The notes: generated by a model not told the origin, from the sequence alone. DNA of 64,000 nucleotides from Vibrio jasicida CAIM 1864 = LMG 25398 (GCF_000400365.1 NZ_BAOG01000003.1:62001-126000); one strand, 5' to 3'. Positions 10,181-20,115 are shown, counted from the stretch's first letter. Translations and numbers: made by a program.

Positions 10181-11518
10181 ATGAAATGGATACATAAATT
10201 AATTTTTGCGTTGTCGATATGCACCATCAGTTTGGTGGCGTTATACAGTTTGCTTGGTGATACTCGTAAGCTAGAAGTTACACCGGATCAATTTAATATT
10301 CATGTTACAAGTGATGCGATTGCTGGTGGTTTGAGTGAATCTGATATTACTTATCAAAACCACAGTTTGGTTCTGAACTGTGACCTAAAGGAAAGCAAAT
10401 ACGCGTGGCCTTACTGCGGCATCTCCGTTTACACCGATGTGAAGCAAGCGACCAAAGGTTTGGATCTTTCCAGTTACCATACCGTTCGTCTAAAAATTCG
10501 TTATGAAACGGCGGGAGAGGGGCAAAGCCCGAGCAAAAACTTGCGCTTGTACCTGCGTAACTTCAATTCGGCCTATTCAGATCCGAATGACGAATACACC
10601 ATCAAATACAATGGCATGCAGTTTTCTCCTTCAGACTTTAGCGAAGTTATCGAGATCCCAATAGAAAACCTCCAAGTAATGACGTGGTGGCTGAATGACA
10701 ACGACGTTGCGATTGAGCACTCTGCGCCTGAATTTGCCAATATTACTCGCATTGATTTGGCTACCGGAGCGGGGGCGGCACTCGGTAAACATAAGATCGT
10801 GATCGACAAGATAGAGTTTGAAGGTGCGTACGTTCAGCAATCTACACTCTTGTTCGCGTTGTTGTTCTCTTGGATGGCACTCGGCTTGGCTTTCTCGCTG
10901 CATGAAATGCGCAAAAACAAAATCGCGTATAACAAAGCACGCAAGCGTCATCGCCATTTAGAAAAAGTGAACAGTACGCTGCGTGCTCAAAATTATGAAT
11001 TTGCAGAACTGGCACATCGCGATGCGCTAACTGGAGCAATGAACCGACATGCGGTACAGAACTGGTTGGAGCAACAGGCTCGACAAGTTCGTTGGGGGCA
11101 CGATTCCTTCTCTATCCTTTACATGGATCTGGATAAGTTCAAACGTGTAAACGACAAGTATGGTCATCAGATGGGTGACGATATTCTGCGTGAGTTTGTC
11201 ATGGTGATCGCTAGCTCTATCCAACCAGATGATCGTTTGGTTCGTTGGGGTGGGGAAGAGTTCGTTGTGTTCTGCCCAAATACCGATATTGAGCAAGCAG
11301 TGAAGAAAGCCGAAGTCGTGCGCCAGAACGTTGAAAAACACCTCTGGGTTCATGGTGAATCGCTAACGTGCAGTATTGGTGTCGCCCAAATGCAAAACGA
11401 ACGAGTTTCAGAAACCATGGCTCGTGCAGATGAAGTGTTGTATTTGGCTAAGCGCAATGGGCGAAACCGAATAGAAGTGAATTACGGTATGCAAAAGAAG
11501 TCGGATATCGTTTCTTAA
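10181..11518 (+). CDS. Membrane-anchored diguanylate cyclase (GGDEF domain)
   Basis: 445 aa. Makes cyclic di-GMP from two GTP. An N-terminal membrane segment (about 7-25) is followed by a periplasmic region of about 190 residues that looks like a beta-rich, carbohydrate-binding-like sensor. A second membrane helix follows (about 216-236), then a short coiled coil and a GGDEF domain (about 280-440). The active site reads R-W-G-G-E-E-F, competent for cyclase activity. The inhibitory I-site normally reads RxxD nine residues earlier; here it is Q-P-D-D, so product feedback is probably absent. Start ATG follows a weak ribosome site. The gene ends in a four-copy 14-bp repeat. Confidence 0.92.
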   Translation: MKWIHKLIFALSICTISLVALYSLLGDTRKLEVTPDQFNIHVTSDAIAGGLSESDITYQNHSLVLNCDLKESKYAWPYCGISVYTDVKQATKGLDLSSYHTVRLKIRYETAGEGQSPSKNLRLYLRNFNSAYSDPNDEYTIKYNGMQFSPSDFSEVIEIPIENLQVMTWWLNDNDVAIEHSAPEFANITRIDLATGAGAALGKHKIVIDKIEFEGAYVQQSTLLFALLFSWMALGLAFSLHEMRKNKIAYNKARKRHRHLEKVNSTLRAQNYEFAELAHRDALTGAMNRHAVQNWLEQQARQVRWGHDSFSILYMDLDKFKRVNDKYGHQMGDDILREFVMVIASSIQPDDRLVRWGGEEFVVFCPNTDIEQAVKKAEVVRQNVEKHLWVHGESLTCSIGVAQMQNERVSETMARADEVLYLAKRNGRNRIEVNYGMQKKSDIVS

Positions 11519-11572
11519 CTAAGACTTCATAACTAAGGTTTCACAACCTAAGCTTCATAACTCAAGCTTCCT
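11517..11572 (+). repeat. Four imperfect 14-bp tandem repeats over the stop of the GGDEF gene
   Basis: Units at 11517, 11531, 11545 and 11559 follow AACTAAGNTTCAT-like consensus with 2-4 differences each. The first unit includes the last two bases of the TAA stop. The role is unknown. Confidence 0.75.
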
Positions 11573-11604
11573 AAGTGCCGCGCTCACCATTGGTGTGGAA
11601 AAGA

Positions 11605-11752
11605 AAAAAGGTGGCCGACCGACCACCAAAAGGGAAACTGCTGAACATGACTAGGGGGTAGTAGTTAGGTATTCAATTTGATTACCGAGAACAGCAGTTG
11701 TAGTGCTAGTTTTGATAAGAGAGCTGCGTTTGGGTGCAGCTCTTTTTTATTT
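11605..11752 (+). ncRNA. Candidate structured RNA or 3' UTR ending in a terminator
   Basis: Three nested or sequential hairpins are visible. GGTGG-N8-CCACC spans 11610-11627. AAACTGCTG at 11635-11643 pairs with CAGCAGTT at 11692-11699. A rho-independent terminator GAGCTGC-N7-GCAGCTC followed by TTTTTT ends at 11747. The final hairpin probably terminates the GGDEF transcript; whether the region is also a separate small RNA cannot be told from sequence. Confidence 0.35.
11719..11750 (+). terminator. Terminator between the GGDEF and SLC13 genes
   Basis: AGAGCTGC / GCAGCTCT stem with a short loop followed by six T. The flanks suit transcription from the plus strand. Confidence 0.85.
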
Positions 11753-11761
11753 GAGCAATGT

Positions 11762-13132
11762 TTACCAGAACAACCAAGCGAATAGAGTTAGCGCGCCGAT
11801 ACATGCAACGTTCAACACCATACCGATTCGCATCATCTCTTTCTGTTTGATATGACCCGTCGCAAATACAATCGCGTTAGGTGGCGTTGCTACTGGCAGC
11901 ATGAAGGCACAAGATGCTGCTACCGCAATCAGTGCTGATAGAATGACTGGCGATAGACCAAGCGCTTCTGCAATGGTGGCAAAGACTGGCACCAATAGCG
12001 CCGCACTTGCGGTGTTACTTGCGAACTCTGTTAGGAAAACAACGAAAGCAACCACAGATAAAATCGTGAGTAGGACACCAGCTTGCTCAAGGAAGCCTGC
12101 TAGACCGTTAGCCAAGAAGACACTTGTGCCCGTTGCTTTTAGTACGTTACTTAGACAGATACCGCCACCAAACAGGATCAAAACACCCCAGTCAGTTGTC
12201 TTTTCAATGTCTTTCCACTCTACTGCGCGAGATGCACCAAGTAATAGAATCGCACCAATTGCAACGAGGGTATCGAATTTTGCAAAACCGCCAAGCATAG
12301 CGTTGATCGGTTTGCTGAAAATCCAGAATGTCACTGTTAATAGGAAAATCGCTAAGGTGATCTTCTTGCCGTTTGTCCACTCAACAGGCTGGTGGTCAAG
12401 TTCGAATGTGTGGCTTAAATCTGGCTTTGTCATGGTGTAAAGCACCAAGATCGCGATAGGCATCAGAATCAAAGAAATTGGTAAACCCAACTCCATCCAC
12501 TCTGTAAAGTTCAAACCGACTTCTGCGGCTGCGATAGCATTCGGTGGGCTACCTACTAGCGTTGCGATGCCGCCAATCGACGCACTGTAAGCGATACCAA
12601 GTAGCACGAACAGGTAAGTGCTGTGGCTCTTCTTCGCGTCTAGTTTGCTCATTACGCCAAGAACCAATGGCAACATCATCGCTGTCGTAGCGGTGTTTGA
12701 GATCCACATTGATAGGCCCGCGCTCACACCAAACAACATGAAGACAGCGACAGACATCTTACCGCGCGCAATCAGCAATACTTTGTCGGCTATCGCTTGA
12801 TCGAGCTTTTGTTTGTGAAGCGCGGCAGCCAATGCGAAACCACCCAAGAACAAGAAAATGATCGAGTTAGAGAAGTTGTTTAGCGCTGCTTGGGTATTGA
12901 ATACGCCCAAGAATACCGCGAGTAGCGGGATTAGCAGGGCAGTGATGCTTACGTGAATGGCTTCCGTTAACCAAAGTACGGCAACAAAAATCAAAATACA
13001 TAAGCCGGTTACGACTTGAGGCTCAAAGGGTAGGGTGTTGAACAAAATAGCGAACAGCAGGACATTAGACGTCAATATCATGCTGTTGCGAGTGAAGAAC
13101 CAGTTCTTCAGTGTCACAGCGAGTGCGGTCAT
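11762..13132 (-). CDS. SLC13/DASS-family sodium:anion symporter
   Basis: Inner-membrane carrier, 456 aa, with about 11 hydrophobic segments along its length. Typical family motifs are an [11 protein letters not shown] stretch (about residues 145-155), the matching second-repeat segment [14 protein letters not shown] (about 367-380), and an [12 protein letters not shown] signature near the C-terminus. These S-N-T motifs form the sodium and carboxylate sites in DASS proteins. Likely substrates are C4-dicarboxylates or citrate, but sulfate or phosphate relatives exist. The ATG has a good AAAGGAGC site. It is a single gene convergent with the GGDEF unit; NAD malic enzyme lies nearby, which suits dicarboxylate use, though not in the same operon. 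Confidence 0.88.
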   Translation of the reverse strand: MTALAVTLKNWFFTRNSMILTSNVLLFAILFNTLPFEPQVVTGLCILIFVAVLWLTEAIHVSITALLIPLLAVFLGVFNTQAALNNFSNSIIFLFLGGFALAAALHKQKLDQAIADKVLLIARGKMSVAVFMLFGVSAGLSMWISNTATTAMMLPLVLGVMSKLDAKKSHSTYLFVLLGIAYSASIGGIATLVGSPPNAIAAAEVGLNFTEWMELGLPISLILMPIAILVLYTMTKPDLSHTFELDHQPVEWTNGKKITLAIFLLTVTFWIFSKPINAMLGGFAKFDTLVAIGAILLLGASRAVEWKDIEKTTDWGVLILFGGGICLSNVLKATGTSVFLANGLAGFLEQAGVLLTILSVVAFVVFLTEFASNTASAALLVPVFATIAEALGLSPVILSALIAVAASCAFMLPVATPPNAIVFATGHIKQKEMMRIGMVLNVACIGALTLFAWLFW

Positions 13133-13283
13133 GGTTGTGCTCCTTTTGCATTGCCTTAGTGTTGGTTTTTTATGGCAAAGTAACTGACTTGTAGTTATTT
13201 ATTGATTAAATGTTACTTCGGATGCGAAAGGGTGTTTTGCCTGAATCGACGGCAGAATAAGAAAGTGTGAGGTTGGGAATTGG

Positions 13284-13307
13284 AAATGGGTAGAAAGCTA
13301 CCCATTT
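13284..13307. other. Perfect 10-bp inverted repeat with 4-nt loop
   Basis: AAATGGGTAG-aaag-CTACCCATTT lies in the gap between sanA-like and SLC13 genes. No long T run follows on either strand (ACTTTTAATG on plus), so it is a weak terminator for the minus-strand sanA-like gene or a regulator site. Confidence 0.5.
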
Positions 13308-13377
13308 ACTTTTAATGAATTGTTATCGGTGTGTAATGCAGAGCGAGAATGTTGAAAGCAGTAACACTTTGGTCGAC

Positions 13378-14124
13378 TTATTGAACCGGAATGTTACGTT
13401 CGTTTTCGATGATTTCTTGATTTTCTTCCATCGTATCTTCCACTGCAACGATTGGCTCTTGAGGACCAAGAAAGCGCGGTTGCGTATTCATGATGTACAA
13501 GTCCAAAAACGCTTTCACACGTGCCATAAGTTCACGCGTTCGCATGTTGATCTTCTGCTTACTTGCCGTTGGCCCAGCTACGGCCAAACACTGCGCATCA
13601 ATATTGTAAGCGTCAGCAATAAACAGAGCTCGTTCACAATGGAATCGTTGAGTGACGATCAAAAAACGCTCAGAGGCGAAGATCTTTTTAGCACGAACGA
13701 TGGAATCCAGAGTTCGGAATCCCGCATAGTCCAGATGAATCACTTCTTCTGGCACGCCTGCTTTGAGTAGATCACGTTTCATCGTCCACGGTTCATTGTA
13801 AGAGCGATGTGCGTTGTCCCCACTCAACAAAAATTGCTTCACTTTGCCTTGTTTGTACAACTCAATAGCCGCATTGATTCGGTGTGTGTAATAGGTGTTG
13901 AGCACCTTACCAATGTATTTACTGGTACCAAGAACAACGGCGACTTCATGCTCAGGCACTTGTTCGTAGTCGGTAAAGATTTCTTCTTGAGCTTGAAGCA
14001 CGACCCATCGGTCAATCGCAATGATGGTGACGAAAAGACCGAGTAAAGAGATCGACAAAACCAAAGCCAGACGCTTCCATGAGAACTTGAGCTTCCACTT
14101 TGACTTTATGCGAGAAAACAGCAA
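13378..14124 (-). CDS. sanA: SanA/YdcF-family (DUF218) membrane protein
   Basis: 248 aa. One N-terminal membrane anchor (about 18-40) is followed by a periplasmic DUF218 domain. Recognisable segments are EVAVVLGTSKYI (about 65), KQFLLSGDNAHRSYNEP (about 98), DYAGFRTLDSIVRA (about 130) and VTQRFHCERALFIA (about 158). E. coli SanA (239 aa) affects envelope permeability and vancomycin resistance at high temperature; the biochemical role is not settled. The reading frame begins at TTG with AAGGA 11 nt upstream, and no ATG is available nearby. The C-terminal tail after about 215 is acidic and probably disordered. Confidence 0.85.
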   Translation of the reverse strand: MLFSRIKSKWKLKFSWKRLALVLSISLLGLFVTIIAIDRWVVLQAQEEIFTDYEQVPEHEVAVVLGTSKYIGKVLNTYYTHRINAAIELYKQGKVKQFLLSGDNAHRSYNEPWTMKRDLLKAGVPEEVIHLDYAGFRTLDSIVRAKKIFASERFLIVTQRFHCERALFIADAYNIDAQCLAVAGPTASKQKINMRTRELMARVKAFLDLYIMNTQPRFLGPQEPIVAVEDTMEENQEIIENERNIPVQ

Positions 14125-14221
14125 AACGTTCGATGTCCTTATTTCAATGTGTATCCCTCATCATATCTGATAGAAATGAAAAGAGAGAAGCCCATTTATG
14201 CCAAAATATGGTTAGGATGAG

Positions 14222-14266
14222 AAAAAAAAGCATAAAAAACAAAAGCCCCCGCACTGCGAGGGCTAA
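14222..14266 (-). terminator. maeA terminator
   Basis: On the minus strand, AGCCCTCGCAGTGCGGGGGCT is followed by TTTTGTTTTTTATGC. It lies about 25 nt after the malic enzyme stop. Confidence 0.85.
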
Positions 14267-14290
14267 TAATTGTACAAAACGTCTTAAAGC

Positions 14291-15979
14291 TTAGAATGCT
14301 GTGCGTTTGTAACGACGGTAAACCGGTTGCCAGAAGGCTTGGTCAATCGCGTCATTTAGCGCTTCATCAGTGATTTCTAGCGCGACACCTTGCTCAATCG
14401 CTTTCTTCGCAACAGCGAATGCAATCTTCTTCGATACCAAGTGAATTTCTTCTAGTGGTGGAAGCAAAGCACCGTTGCCGTTGATCGCTAATGGTGAGCA
14501 TGTTGCCAATGCGCGGCTTGATTCCATCAACATTTCGTCCGTTACGCGCTTCGCATTTACTGCAAGCACACCCAAACCAATACCAGGGAAGATGTAGCTG
14601 TTGTTACATTGCGCGATAGGGTAAGTGTTGCCTTCATGCACCACTGGCTCAAATGGGCTACCTGTTGCAACTAACGCTTCACCGTTTGTCCAACGAATGA
14701 TGTCATTTGGTGTTGCTTCTACGCGGCTTGTTGGGTTCGAAAGCGGGAACACAATCGGACGCGCGCAGTGCTTGTGCATCTCTTTGATCACTTCTTCACT
14801 GAAGAGACCAGGGGCACCAGACACACCAATTAGCACGGTTGGCTTCGCATTGTGCATCACATCAAGAAGTGAGAAACCATTTCCTTCATTTTCCCACTTC
14901 TTCGTGTTTTCGAACTTCTGAACCAAGCGCTGTTGGAAATCAAGAAGGTTAGGCATGCCTTCTTGTAACAGACCCCAACGGTCAACCATGTAAACTTGCG
15001 AACGTGCTTTCTTATCAGAGATTCCTTCCGATACCATTTGCGCGATGATCGCTTCAGCAATACCACAACCAGCAGAACCAGCACCCAAGAAAGTAATGCG
15101 CTGATCAGACAGTTTAGTGCCTGCCGCTTTACATGCCGCCAGTAGAGAGCCTACTGTAACTGCCGCCGTACCTTGAATGTCATCGTTGAAACAACAAATG
15201 CGATCTTTGTAGCGCTCTAGAAGTGGCATTGCGTTTTTCTGTGCAAAGTCTTCGAACTGGATCAGGGCATCTGGCCAACGGCGTTGTACTGCTTGGATAA
15301 ACTCTTCAACAAACGCATCGTAATCAGGGCCAGTGATACGAGGATGACGCCAACCCATGTACATTGGGTCTGCAAGACGTTGCGGGTTGTTAGTACCCAC
15401 ATCAAGTACGATTGGTAGTGTGTAAGCCGGGCTGATACCACCACACGCTGTGTACAGAGAAAGCTTACCGATTGGAATACCCATGCCGCCGATACCTTGG
15501 TCACCCAAGCCCAAGATACGTTCGCCATCAGTTACTACGATTACTTTAACGTTGTGGTTTGCTGCGTTGTTTAGCAGGTCATCGATACGGTCACGGTTCG
15601 GGTAAGAGATGAACAGACCACGGCCACGACGGTAGATGTTTGAGAAGTTCTCACACGCTGCACCAACGGTTGGTGTGTAGATGATCGGCATCATCTCAGA
15701 AATGTGGTTTTGAACTAGGCGGTAGAATAACGTTTCGTTCGTGTCTTGGATGTTGCGCAGGTAAATGTGCTTGTCCATGTCACTTTCAAAGCTTTTGTAC
15801 TGTTGGTACGCACGCTCTACTTGCTCTTGGATGGTTTCAGTCGTCTCTGGTAGAAGACCTTCCAAGTTGAATGAACTACGTTCTTCTCCGGAGAACGCAC
15901 TGCCCTTGTTCAAAAGAGGGGTCGCTAAAAGAGCCGGACCCGCATATGGGATATAGAGTGGGCGCTTGTCGTTGTTCAT
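14291..15979 (-). CDS. maeA: NAD-dependent malic enzyme
   Basis: Cytosolic enzyme that oxidatively decarboxylates L-malate to pyruvate with NAD. I place the start at the ATG at 15979, giving 562 aa and the normal N-terminus ([14 protein letters not shown]); upstream in-frame codons to 16033 would add an unconserved stretch. Visible motifs are the substrate site [15 protein letters not shown] (about 158-172), metal-binding residues in FEDFAQKNA, and the NAD fold [13 protein letters not shown] (about 305-317). It is a single gene with a terminator of its own. It may pair metabolically with the dicarboxylate carrier 1.2 kb away. Confidence 0.95.
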   Translation of the reverse strand: MNNDKRPLYIPYAGPALLATPLLNKGSAFSGEERSSFNLEGLLPETTETIQEQVERAYQQYKSFESDMDKHIYLRNIQDTNETLFYRLVQNHISEMMPIIYTPTVGAACENFSNIYRRGRGLFISYPNRDRIDDLLNNAANHNVKVIVVTDGERILGLGDQGIGGMGIPIGKLSLYTACGGISPAYTLPIVLDVGTNNPQRLADPMYMGWRHPRITGPDYDAFVEEFIQAVQRRWPDALIQFEDFAQKNAMPLLERYKDRICCFNDDIQGTAAVTVGSLLAACKAAGTKLSDQRITFLGAGSAGCGIAEAIIAQMVSEGISDKKARSQVYMVDRWGLLQEGMPNLLDFQQRLVQKFENTKKWENEGNGFSLLDVMHNAKPTVLIGVSGAPGLFSEEVIKEMHKHCARPIVFPLSNPTSRVEATPNDIIRWTNGEALVATGSPFEPVVHEGNTYPIAQCNNSYIFPGIGLGVLAVNAKRVTDEMLMESSRALATCSPLAINGNGALLPPLEEIHLVSKKIAFAVAKKAIEQGVALEITDEALNDAIDQAFWQPVYRRYKRTAF

Positions 15980-16216
15980 TGGGTGCCTTAAATGTAGGGT
16001 TGAAGGATGCGTGCAAAATTCTAACGGGTTCACTATTTAGTTGTAAACATTCGTTGATGCACATCAACGTAATGTCGCAAAAAAATCCAATTCCCGACGA
16101 AAATATCGTCACTGAAACAATAATACTGTCATTAAATGGCCAGAAACGATTCCTAAAGCAGGAATTTCTCACTCAGGTATAATGCCTCGCAATCCATTAT
16201 CACGTTCTTATCTTTT

Positions 16217-18571
16217 ATGTCTCAATTACCTATCGATAGCTTACAAGCGGAATTTGACCAACTCGTGAATCACCATCATTTGGTGGTTGAGGCCGAAACT
16301 GGCTCAGGTAAATCCACGCGATTGCCACTTTGGGCTGCCAATCACGGTCGAGTATTGGTGATTGAGCCACGCCGAATCGCTTGTACCTCGTTAGCTGAAT
16401 TTCTTGCCGAGCAATCTGGTCAACCTTTGGGCAAACAGATTGGTTACGCGATAAAGCTTCACGCTCACTATGATGAAATGACTAAAGTCGTGTTCGTGAC
16501 GCCCGGTGTTGCGCTGCGTTGGTTCGCGGAAGACAAACTGGCTAGCTTCGATATCGTGATGGTGGACGAATTTCATGAACGCCGCTGGGACATTGATCTC
16601 CTTACCGCGATTTTAAAGCAAGAAAAACAGCACCGTCTGATTGTCACGTCAGCCACTTTAGAAGGCGAAAAGCTAGCGAACTACTTGGATGCCAAGCGCC
16701 TACGATCAGAAGGTCGTTGTTTTCCTGTCACCGTGACTCATCGCTCAATGGACAGTCGTTACTTGCCGAACAAGAAAGGTTGTGAGAATGATGTTGTGCG
16801 CACAGTAAAAGAAGCACTCGAAGACGAAGAGGGCGATATTCTCGTTTTCTTACCGGGTCGAAAAGAGATCACTCAATGCGCGCAAATGCTGCAAAGTAAT
16901 GACGATGTGATGGTCGTGAAGCTGCATGCATCGGTGAGTGATGAAGAGCGCCATCGTGCGTTGACGGTACAAAAGCAACGTAAAGTGGTGTTGGCAACCA
17001 ACGTTGCAGAAACCTCTCTGACCATTCCAAACATCCGCGTGGTCATCGATAGTGGTTTGGAACGCAGAACCGTGCAACGAAATGGACGGACAGCCCTGAC
17101 GTTAACCAACATCTCCAAAGCCAGCGCAGCGCAGCGAATGGGGCGAGCAGGTCGTGTTGCTGAAGGAGCGTGTATTCGCTTGTTTGGTGAGCATGCTCCG
17201 TTGGAACGGGTGACGCCACCTGAATTACATCGTGAAGAACTCGTAGAACCAATGCTCGCTGCGGCTTGTTGTGGATACAGACTTTCCGAACTTTCCTTCC
17301 TCGATTCTGTACCTGAAAAGTCACTTAACTCAGCACTCCAAACCCTGCAGAGGATGGCAGCGATAGACGAGCAAGGTAACATCACCGAGCACGGTAAAAA
17401 AGTGTACCCTCTACCAATTGATGCCTTATTTGCAGACTTAGTGACTCGTATCCAAACCAAATCAGAACGAGAAGCGATGATCGATTTAGCGGCAGCGCTT
17501 TCTGTGCCCGCTCAATTGTATCAATTGCAAGGCGGTGAGTTTGCCGAAGCATTAGCGCAAGAAGAGCCATTTGGCTGCGATGCCTCGTTGATGATTCGCT
17601 TGGTGCGAGGGGAGCAGCTTCCCGGTATTAATCTTGATGCAAGCGTGCTTGAAGAAGCGCAAGGGTTAGCAAAGCAGATGCGAGAAGTGTTTGAATTGCC
17701 GGATCTTGAAGTCGCATCGCGATACAAACGCGATGAATTGACCAAAGCCATTGCTACGTTACATCCAGAACTTGTATTTGTTCGCCGAGAACGACGTCGT
17801 GACGCGCTAGGCAATGGTTTGATGGAAATGATGGTTGGGCGCAATAGCTGTTTCCCCGAAAAAAGTGAGGCAGCTTTGGTGCTAGATAGCCACAGTGTAC
17901 CCGGAAGAGGCGTAAAACAGACGCTCAATCTTGCCTCCGTAATGCTACCTGTGTCCCTCAATCTGCTGCGCGAATTAGAGCTTGGTGAGTGGCAACAAGG
18001 CGAAACCAATTATGAGGAAGAAGCCCCACGAGCGACCATGCATTTGGTCTATGCAGGACGAACCATTTGTACGGAATATCAATCACTTGAAGGCGAAGTT
18101 GCCGTCCAATCTATCGTTGAGATGATTGAAGACGAAACGCTATTGCCCGGTTTTGCTCCATTGAGAAAACAGCAAATTCAGCACTGGAAGATCTATAACG
18201 CGCTTGGGTTAAATCCTGAGCCTATTGAAAAAACGGAACTCAACGGTTTGTCTTTCGTTACTTGGTTAGTCGAGCAACTGGAAACGCTTGGTGTAGAAAG
18301 TGTGGAAGATATCGAGCTGTTTGCAGCCGATGACATCCCGTTCGAGGGCATCCCTGAGTGGGAATACGATGACTTTGTTGAACGCTATCCACTTAAACTT
18401 GTACTTGCAGAGCTAAAACTGGATGTTGAGTATTTTGTATCACGCAAGCTCGTGCAGGTTATCTACGCCGAAGGAGGTCGAAAAGGGGATCCTAAACGCT
18501 GGGAGTTGCCACGTTGGTCTGGTTGGAAAGTGCAATACAAGAAAGCCAGCAGAGTATTAGATGTGAAGTAA
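16217..18571 (+). CDS. DExH-box helicase of the HrpA/HrpB group, atypical C-terminus
   Basis: 784 aa, predicted cytosolic RNA helicase. Motif I is AETGSGKST (about residue 26), motif Ia IEPRRIAC, motif II D-E-F-H instead of DEAH (about 118), motif III VTSATLEG, motif V TNVAETSLTIPNI and motif VI QRMGRAGR. The helicase core ends near residue 330, followed by the winged-helix/ratchet region. The last 250 residues do not read like the usual HrpB C-terminal domain and end in a basic, tryptophan-rich tail, so I do not assign hrpB. It lies alone between maeA (divergent) and pldA. Confidence 0.82.
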   Translation: MSQLPIDSLQAEFDQLVNHHHLVVEAETGSGKSTRLPLWAANHGRVLVIEPRRIACTSLAEFLAEQSGQPLGKQIGYAIKLHAHYDEMTKVVFVTPGVALRWFAEDKLASFDIVMVDEFHERRWDIDLLTAILKQEKQHRLIVTSATLEGEKLANYLDAKRLRSEGRCFPVTVTHRSMDSRYLPNKKGCENDVVRTVKEALEDEEGDILVFLPGRKEITQCAQMLQSNDDVMVVKLHASVSDEERHRALTVQKQRKVVLATNVAETSLTIPNIRVVIDSGLERRTVQRNGRTALTLTNISKASAAQRMGRAGRVAEGACIRLFGEHAPLERVTPPELHREELVEPMLAAACCGYRLSELSFLDSVPEKSLNSALQTLQRMAAIDEQGNITEHGKKVYPLPIDALFADLVTRIQTKSEREAMIDLAAALSVPAQLYQLQGGEFAEALAQEEPFGCDASLMIRLVRGEQLPGINLDASVLEEAQGLAKQMREVFELPDLEVASRYKRDELTKAIATLHPELVFVRRERRRDALGNGLMEMMVGRNSCFPEKSEAALVLDSHSVPGRGVKQTLNLASVMLPVSLNLLRELELGEWQQGETNYEEEAPRATMHLVYAGRTICTEYQSLEGEVAVQSIVEMIEDETLLPGFAPLRKQQIQHWKIYNALGLNPEPIEKTELNGLSFVTWLVEQLETLGVESVEDIELFAADDIPFEGIPEWEYDDFVERYPLKLVLAELKLDVEYFVSRKLVQVIYAEGGRKGDPKRWELPRWSGWKVQYKKASRVLDVK

Positions 18572-18650
18572 CACAATCCGGAACAGTATTTGCTTGACCT
18601 CGTTTCCCTTGAAGTTTATGGCCTGTTTTTAGGCGATAAGGAATGAATTT

Positions 18651-18669
18651 GCCGCTCTTGTTGAGCGGC
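18651..18669 (+). other. Hairpin in the pldA leader
   Basis: GCCGCTC-TTGTT-GAGCGGC forms a perfect 7-bp stem directly before the AAGGA ribosome site of pldA. No T run follows, so it is more likely a leader structure affecting translation or RNA stability than a terminator. Confidence 0.5.
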
Positions 18670-18682
18670 GTGAAGGAAAACG

Positions 18683-19441
18683 ATGAAGTATAAAGCAATT
18701 CCACTATTGTTATGCCCCGTATTGGCTCACGGAAAAAGTATTAATCACATCTCCACTTACGAAGATAACTATGTCCTCGGTACATACACCTCAGACATTA
18801 ATCAAGATGCTTACAATGAACTCGGTTCTGAAATGGACTCATTACAGCATTTTGAAGTGAAGTTTCAAATCTCCGCTTCGATTCCATTTTATCGATTTAA
18901 CTCTGGTACTGCGCTGATGGGTGCATACACGCAAAAATCTCTCTGGCAACTTGCTAACTCTGACATATCTTCTCCGTTTAGAGAGACCAATTACAAACCT
19001 CAAGTATTTCTCGCGCACCAATCCAACATGTTTTTATTCAACCACTTAGAAGCGGGCTATAAGCATGAATCAAATGGTCAATCAAGTAAGCTTTCTCGCA
19101 GTTGGGATAGGTTATATATCGCCGCCGAACGTTTTTCAGGCCCTGTGGAATACGGTGCACACGCTTGGTGGGTAGTCACCACTGAAAATGATGAAATGGA
19201 AGACTACTATGCGCCTTATGAACTTTGGGCAAAGGTCTACACTGGCGCTGGTGTGTTCAATACTCGAGGCTTTTACAACTTTGCTGATGATAAAGGTGGC
19301 ATCGAGTTAGGTTATACCTTGTACTTTAACGACATCCTTGGTCTGTATGTTCAGGGATACCATGGTTATGGCGAAACGCTCATCGACTATGATCACTCTC
19401 AAACTCGCGTGGGGCTTGGTATTCGATTGGTGAATTTATAA
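18683..19441 (+). CDS. pldA: Outer membrane phospholipase A (OMPLA)
   Basis: Outer-membrane beta-barrel that hydrolyses phospholipids when membrane asymmetry is lost. 252 aa, with a signal peptide of about 17 residues and alternating beta-strand pattern. The catalytic stretch HESNGQSSKLSRSWDRLY aligns without gaps to E. coli PldA: His128 = H142, Ser130 = S144, and the calcium-site Ser138 = S152. The position of catalytic Asn156 is Asp142 here. The last residues (GLGIRLVNL) differ from the usual terminal aromatic of a barrel. It is somewhat shorter than E. coli mature PldA. Calcium-dependent dimeric activation is expected from the family, not shown here. Confidence 0.9.
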   Translation: MKYKAIPLLLCPVLAHGKSINHISTYEDNYVLGTYTSDINQDAYNELGSEMDSLQHFEVKFQISASIPFYRFNSGTALMGAYTQKSLWQLANSDISSPFRETNYKPQVFLAHQSNMFLFNHLEAGYKHESNGQSSKLSRSWDRLYIAAERFSGPVEYGAHAWWVVTTENDEMEDYYAPYELWAKVYTGAGVFNTRGFYNFADDKGGIELGYTLYFNDILGLYVQGYHGYGETLIDYDHSQTRVGLGIRLVNL

Positions 19442-19676
19442 AGGTCTTTTATTTGCTTGGTGTGCTTAGCAACGTTTTTAGTTAAGCGTTGAAAATATTA
19501 ATCAATTGGATGCTTATATATGGCGAAGCTGTACATCATTTGTTACAAAGCTGGTTTTAATATTTCCTTTTGAGGTCAAATAAGGGCATAAAAGACCATT
19601 GTTTTATATCCTATTGCTATATCAAAGTAATTGAACGATATTTTGTATATCTCATTTCAGAGTGTCGAGGCATAGG

Positions 19677-20054
19677 ATGGAGCAACAAGGAAAGACATGC
19701 ATTGAATTCGACTACACCAGCTTCCTAGGGGCAACGGGAAGTAAGAAGTGGACCTTTCTGGAAGCGTTCGCCACCATCGCGCCCATTTTTGGCATGATGT
19801 GGAAACAGAACATCGCGGAATTGAGCCAACCAGAGGATCGCCTTTGGGACGCTGCATTAAAATCGATGTCTTCACGTCAGAGCGATGAATCCAATTTAGT
19901 GATGTTGGCAAAGCTTGCAAAACATGAAGGAATCCATGAATTACGTGTAGTTATGCCTTATTCGTTAGACTTAAAACAAATCGAGTACATTGAATCTAGA
20001 AGTAAACTAAAAGTAGATACCACAGAGCAAGATGTCCTTAATTTGAAGTTCTAA
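19677..20054 (+). CDS. Conserved hypothetical small protein
   Basis: 125 aa from the ATG at 19677, which has GAGG six bases before it; a GTG at 19662 would add five residues but lacks a ribosome site. No signal peptide. One moderately hydrophobic stretch (FATIAPIFGMMW, about 31-42) is probably a buried helix. I do not recognise the family. It is monocistronic and is closed by a symmetrical terminator. Preceded by a 235-bp AT-rich gap. Confidence 0.6.
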   Translation: MEQQGKTCIEFDYTSFLGATGSKKWTFLEAFATIAPIFGMMWKQNIAELSQPEDRLWDAALKSMSSRQSDESNLVMLAKLAKHEGIHELRVVMPYSLDLKQIEYIESRSKLKVDTTEQDVLNLKF

Positions 20055-20079
20055 CACTAAAGCTATACCTTCCCCCAAT

Positions 20080-20115
20080 CAAAAAAGCGATCGAGTATTC
20101 GGTCGCTTTTTTATT
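20080..20115. terminator. Bidirectional terminator before purC
   Basis: AAAAAAGCGATC / GGTCGCTTTTTT (one bulge) with A run before and T run after. It suits both the small plus-strand gene and purC on the minus strand. Confidence 0.85.
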
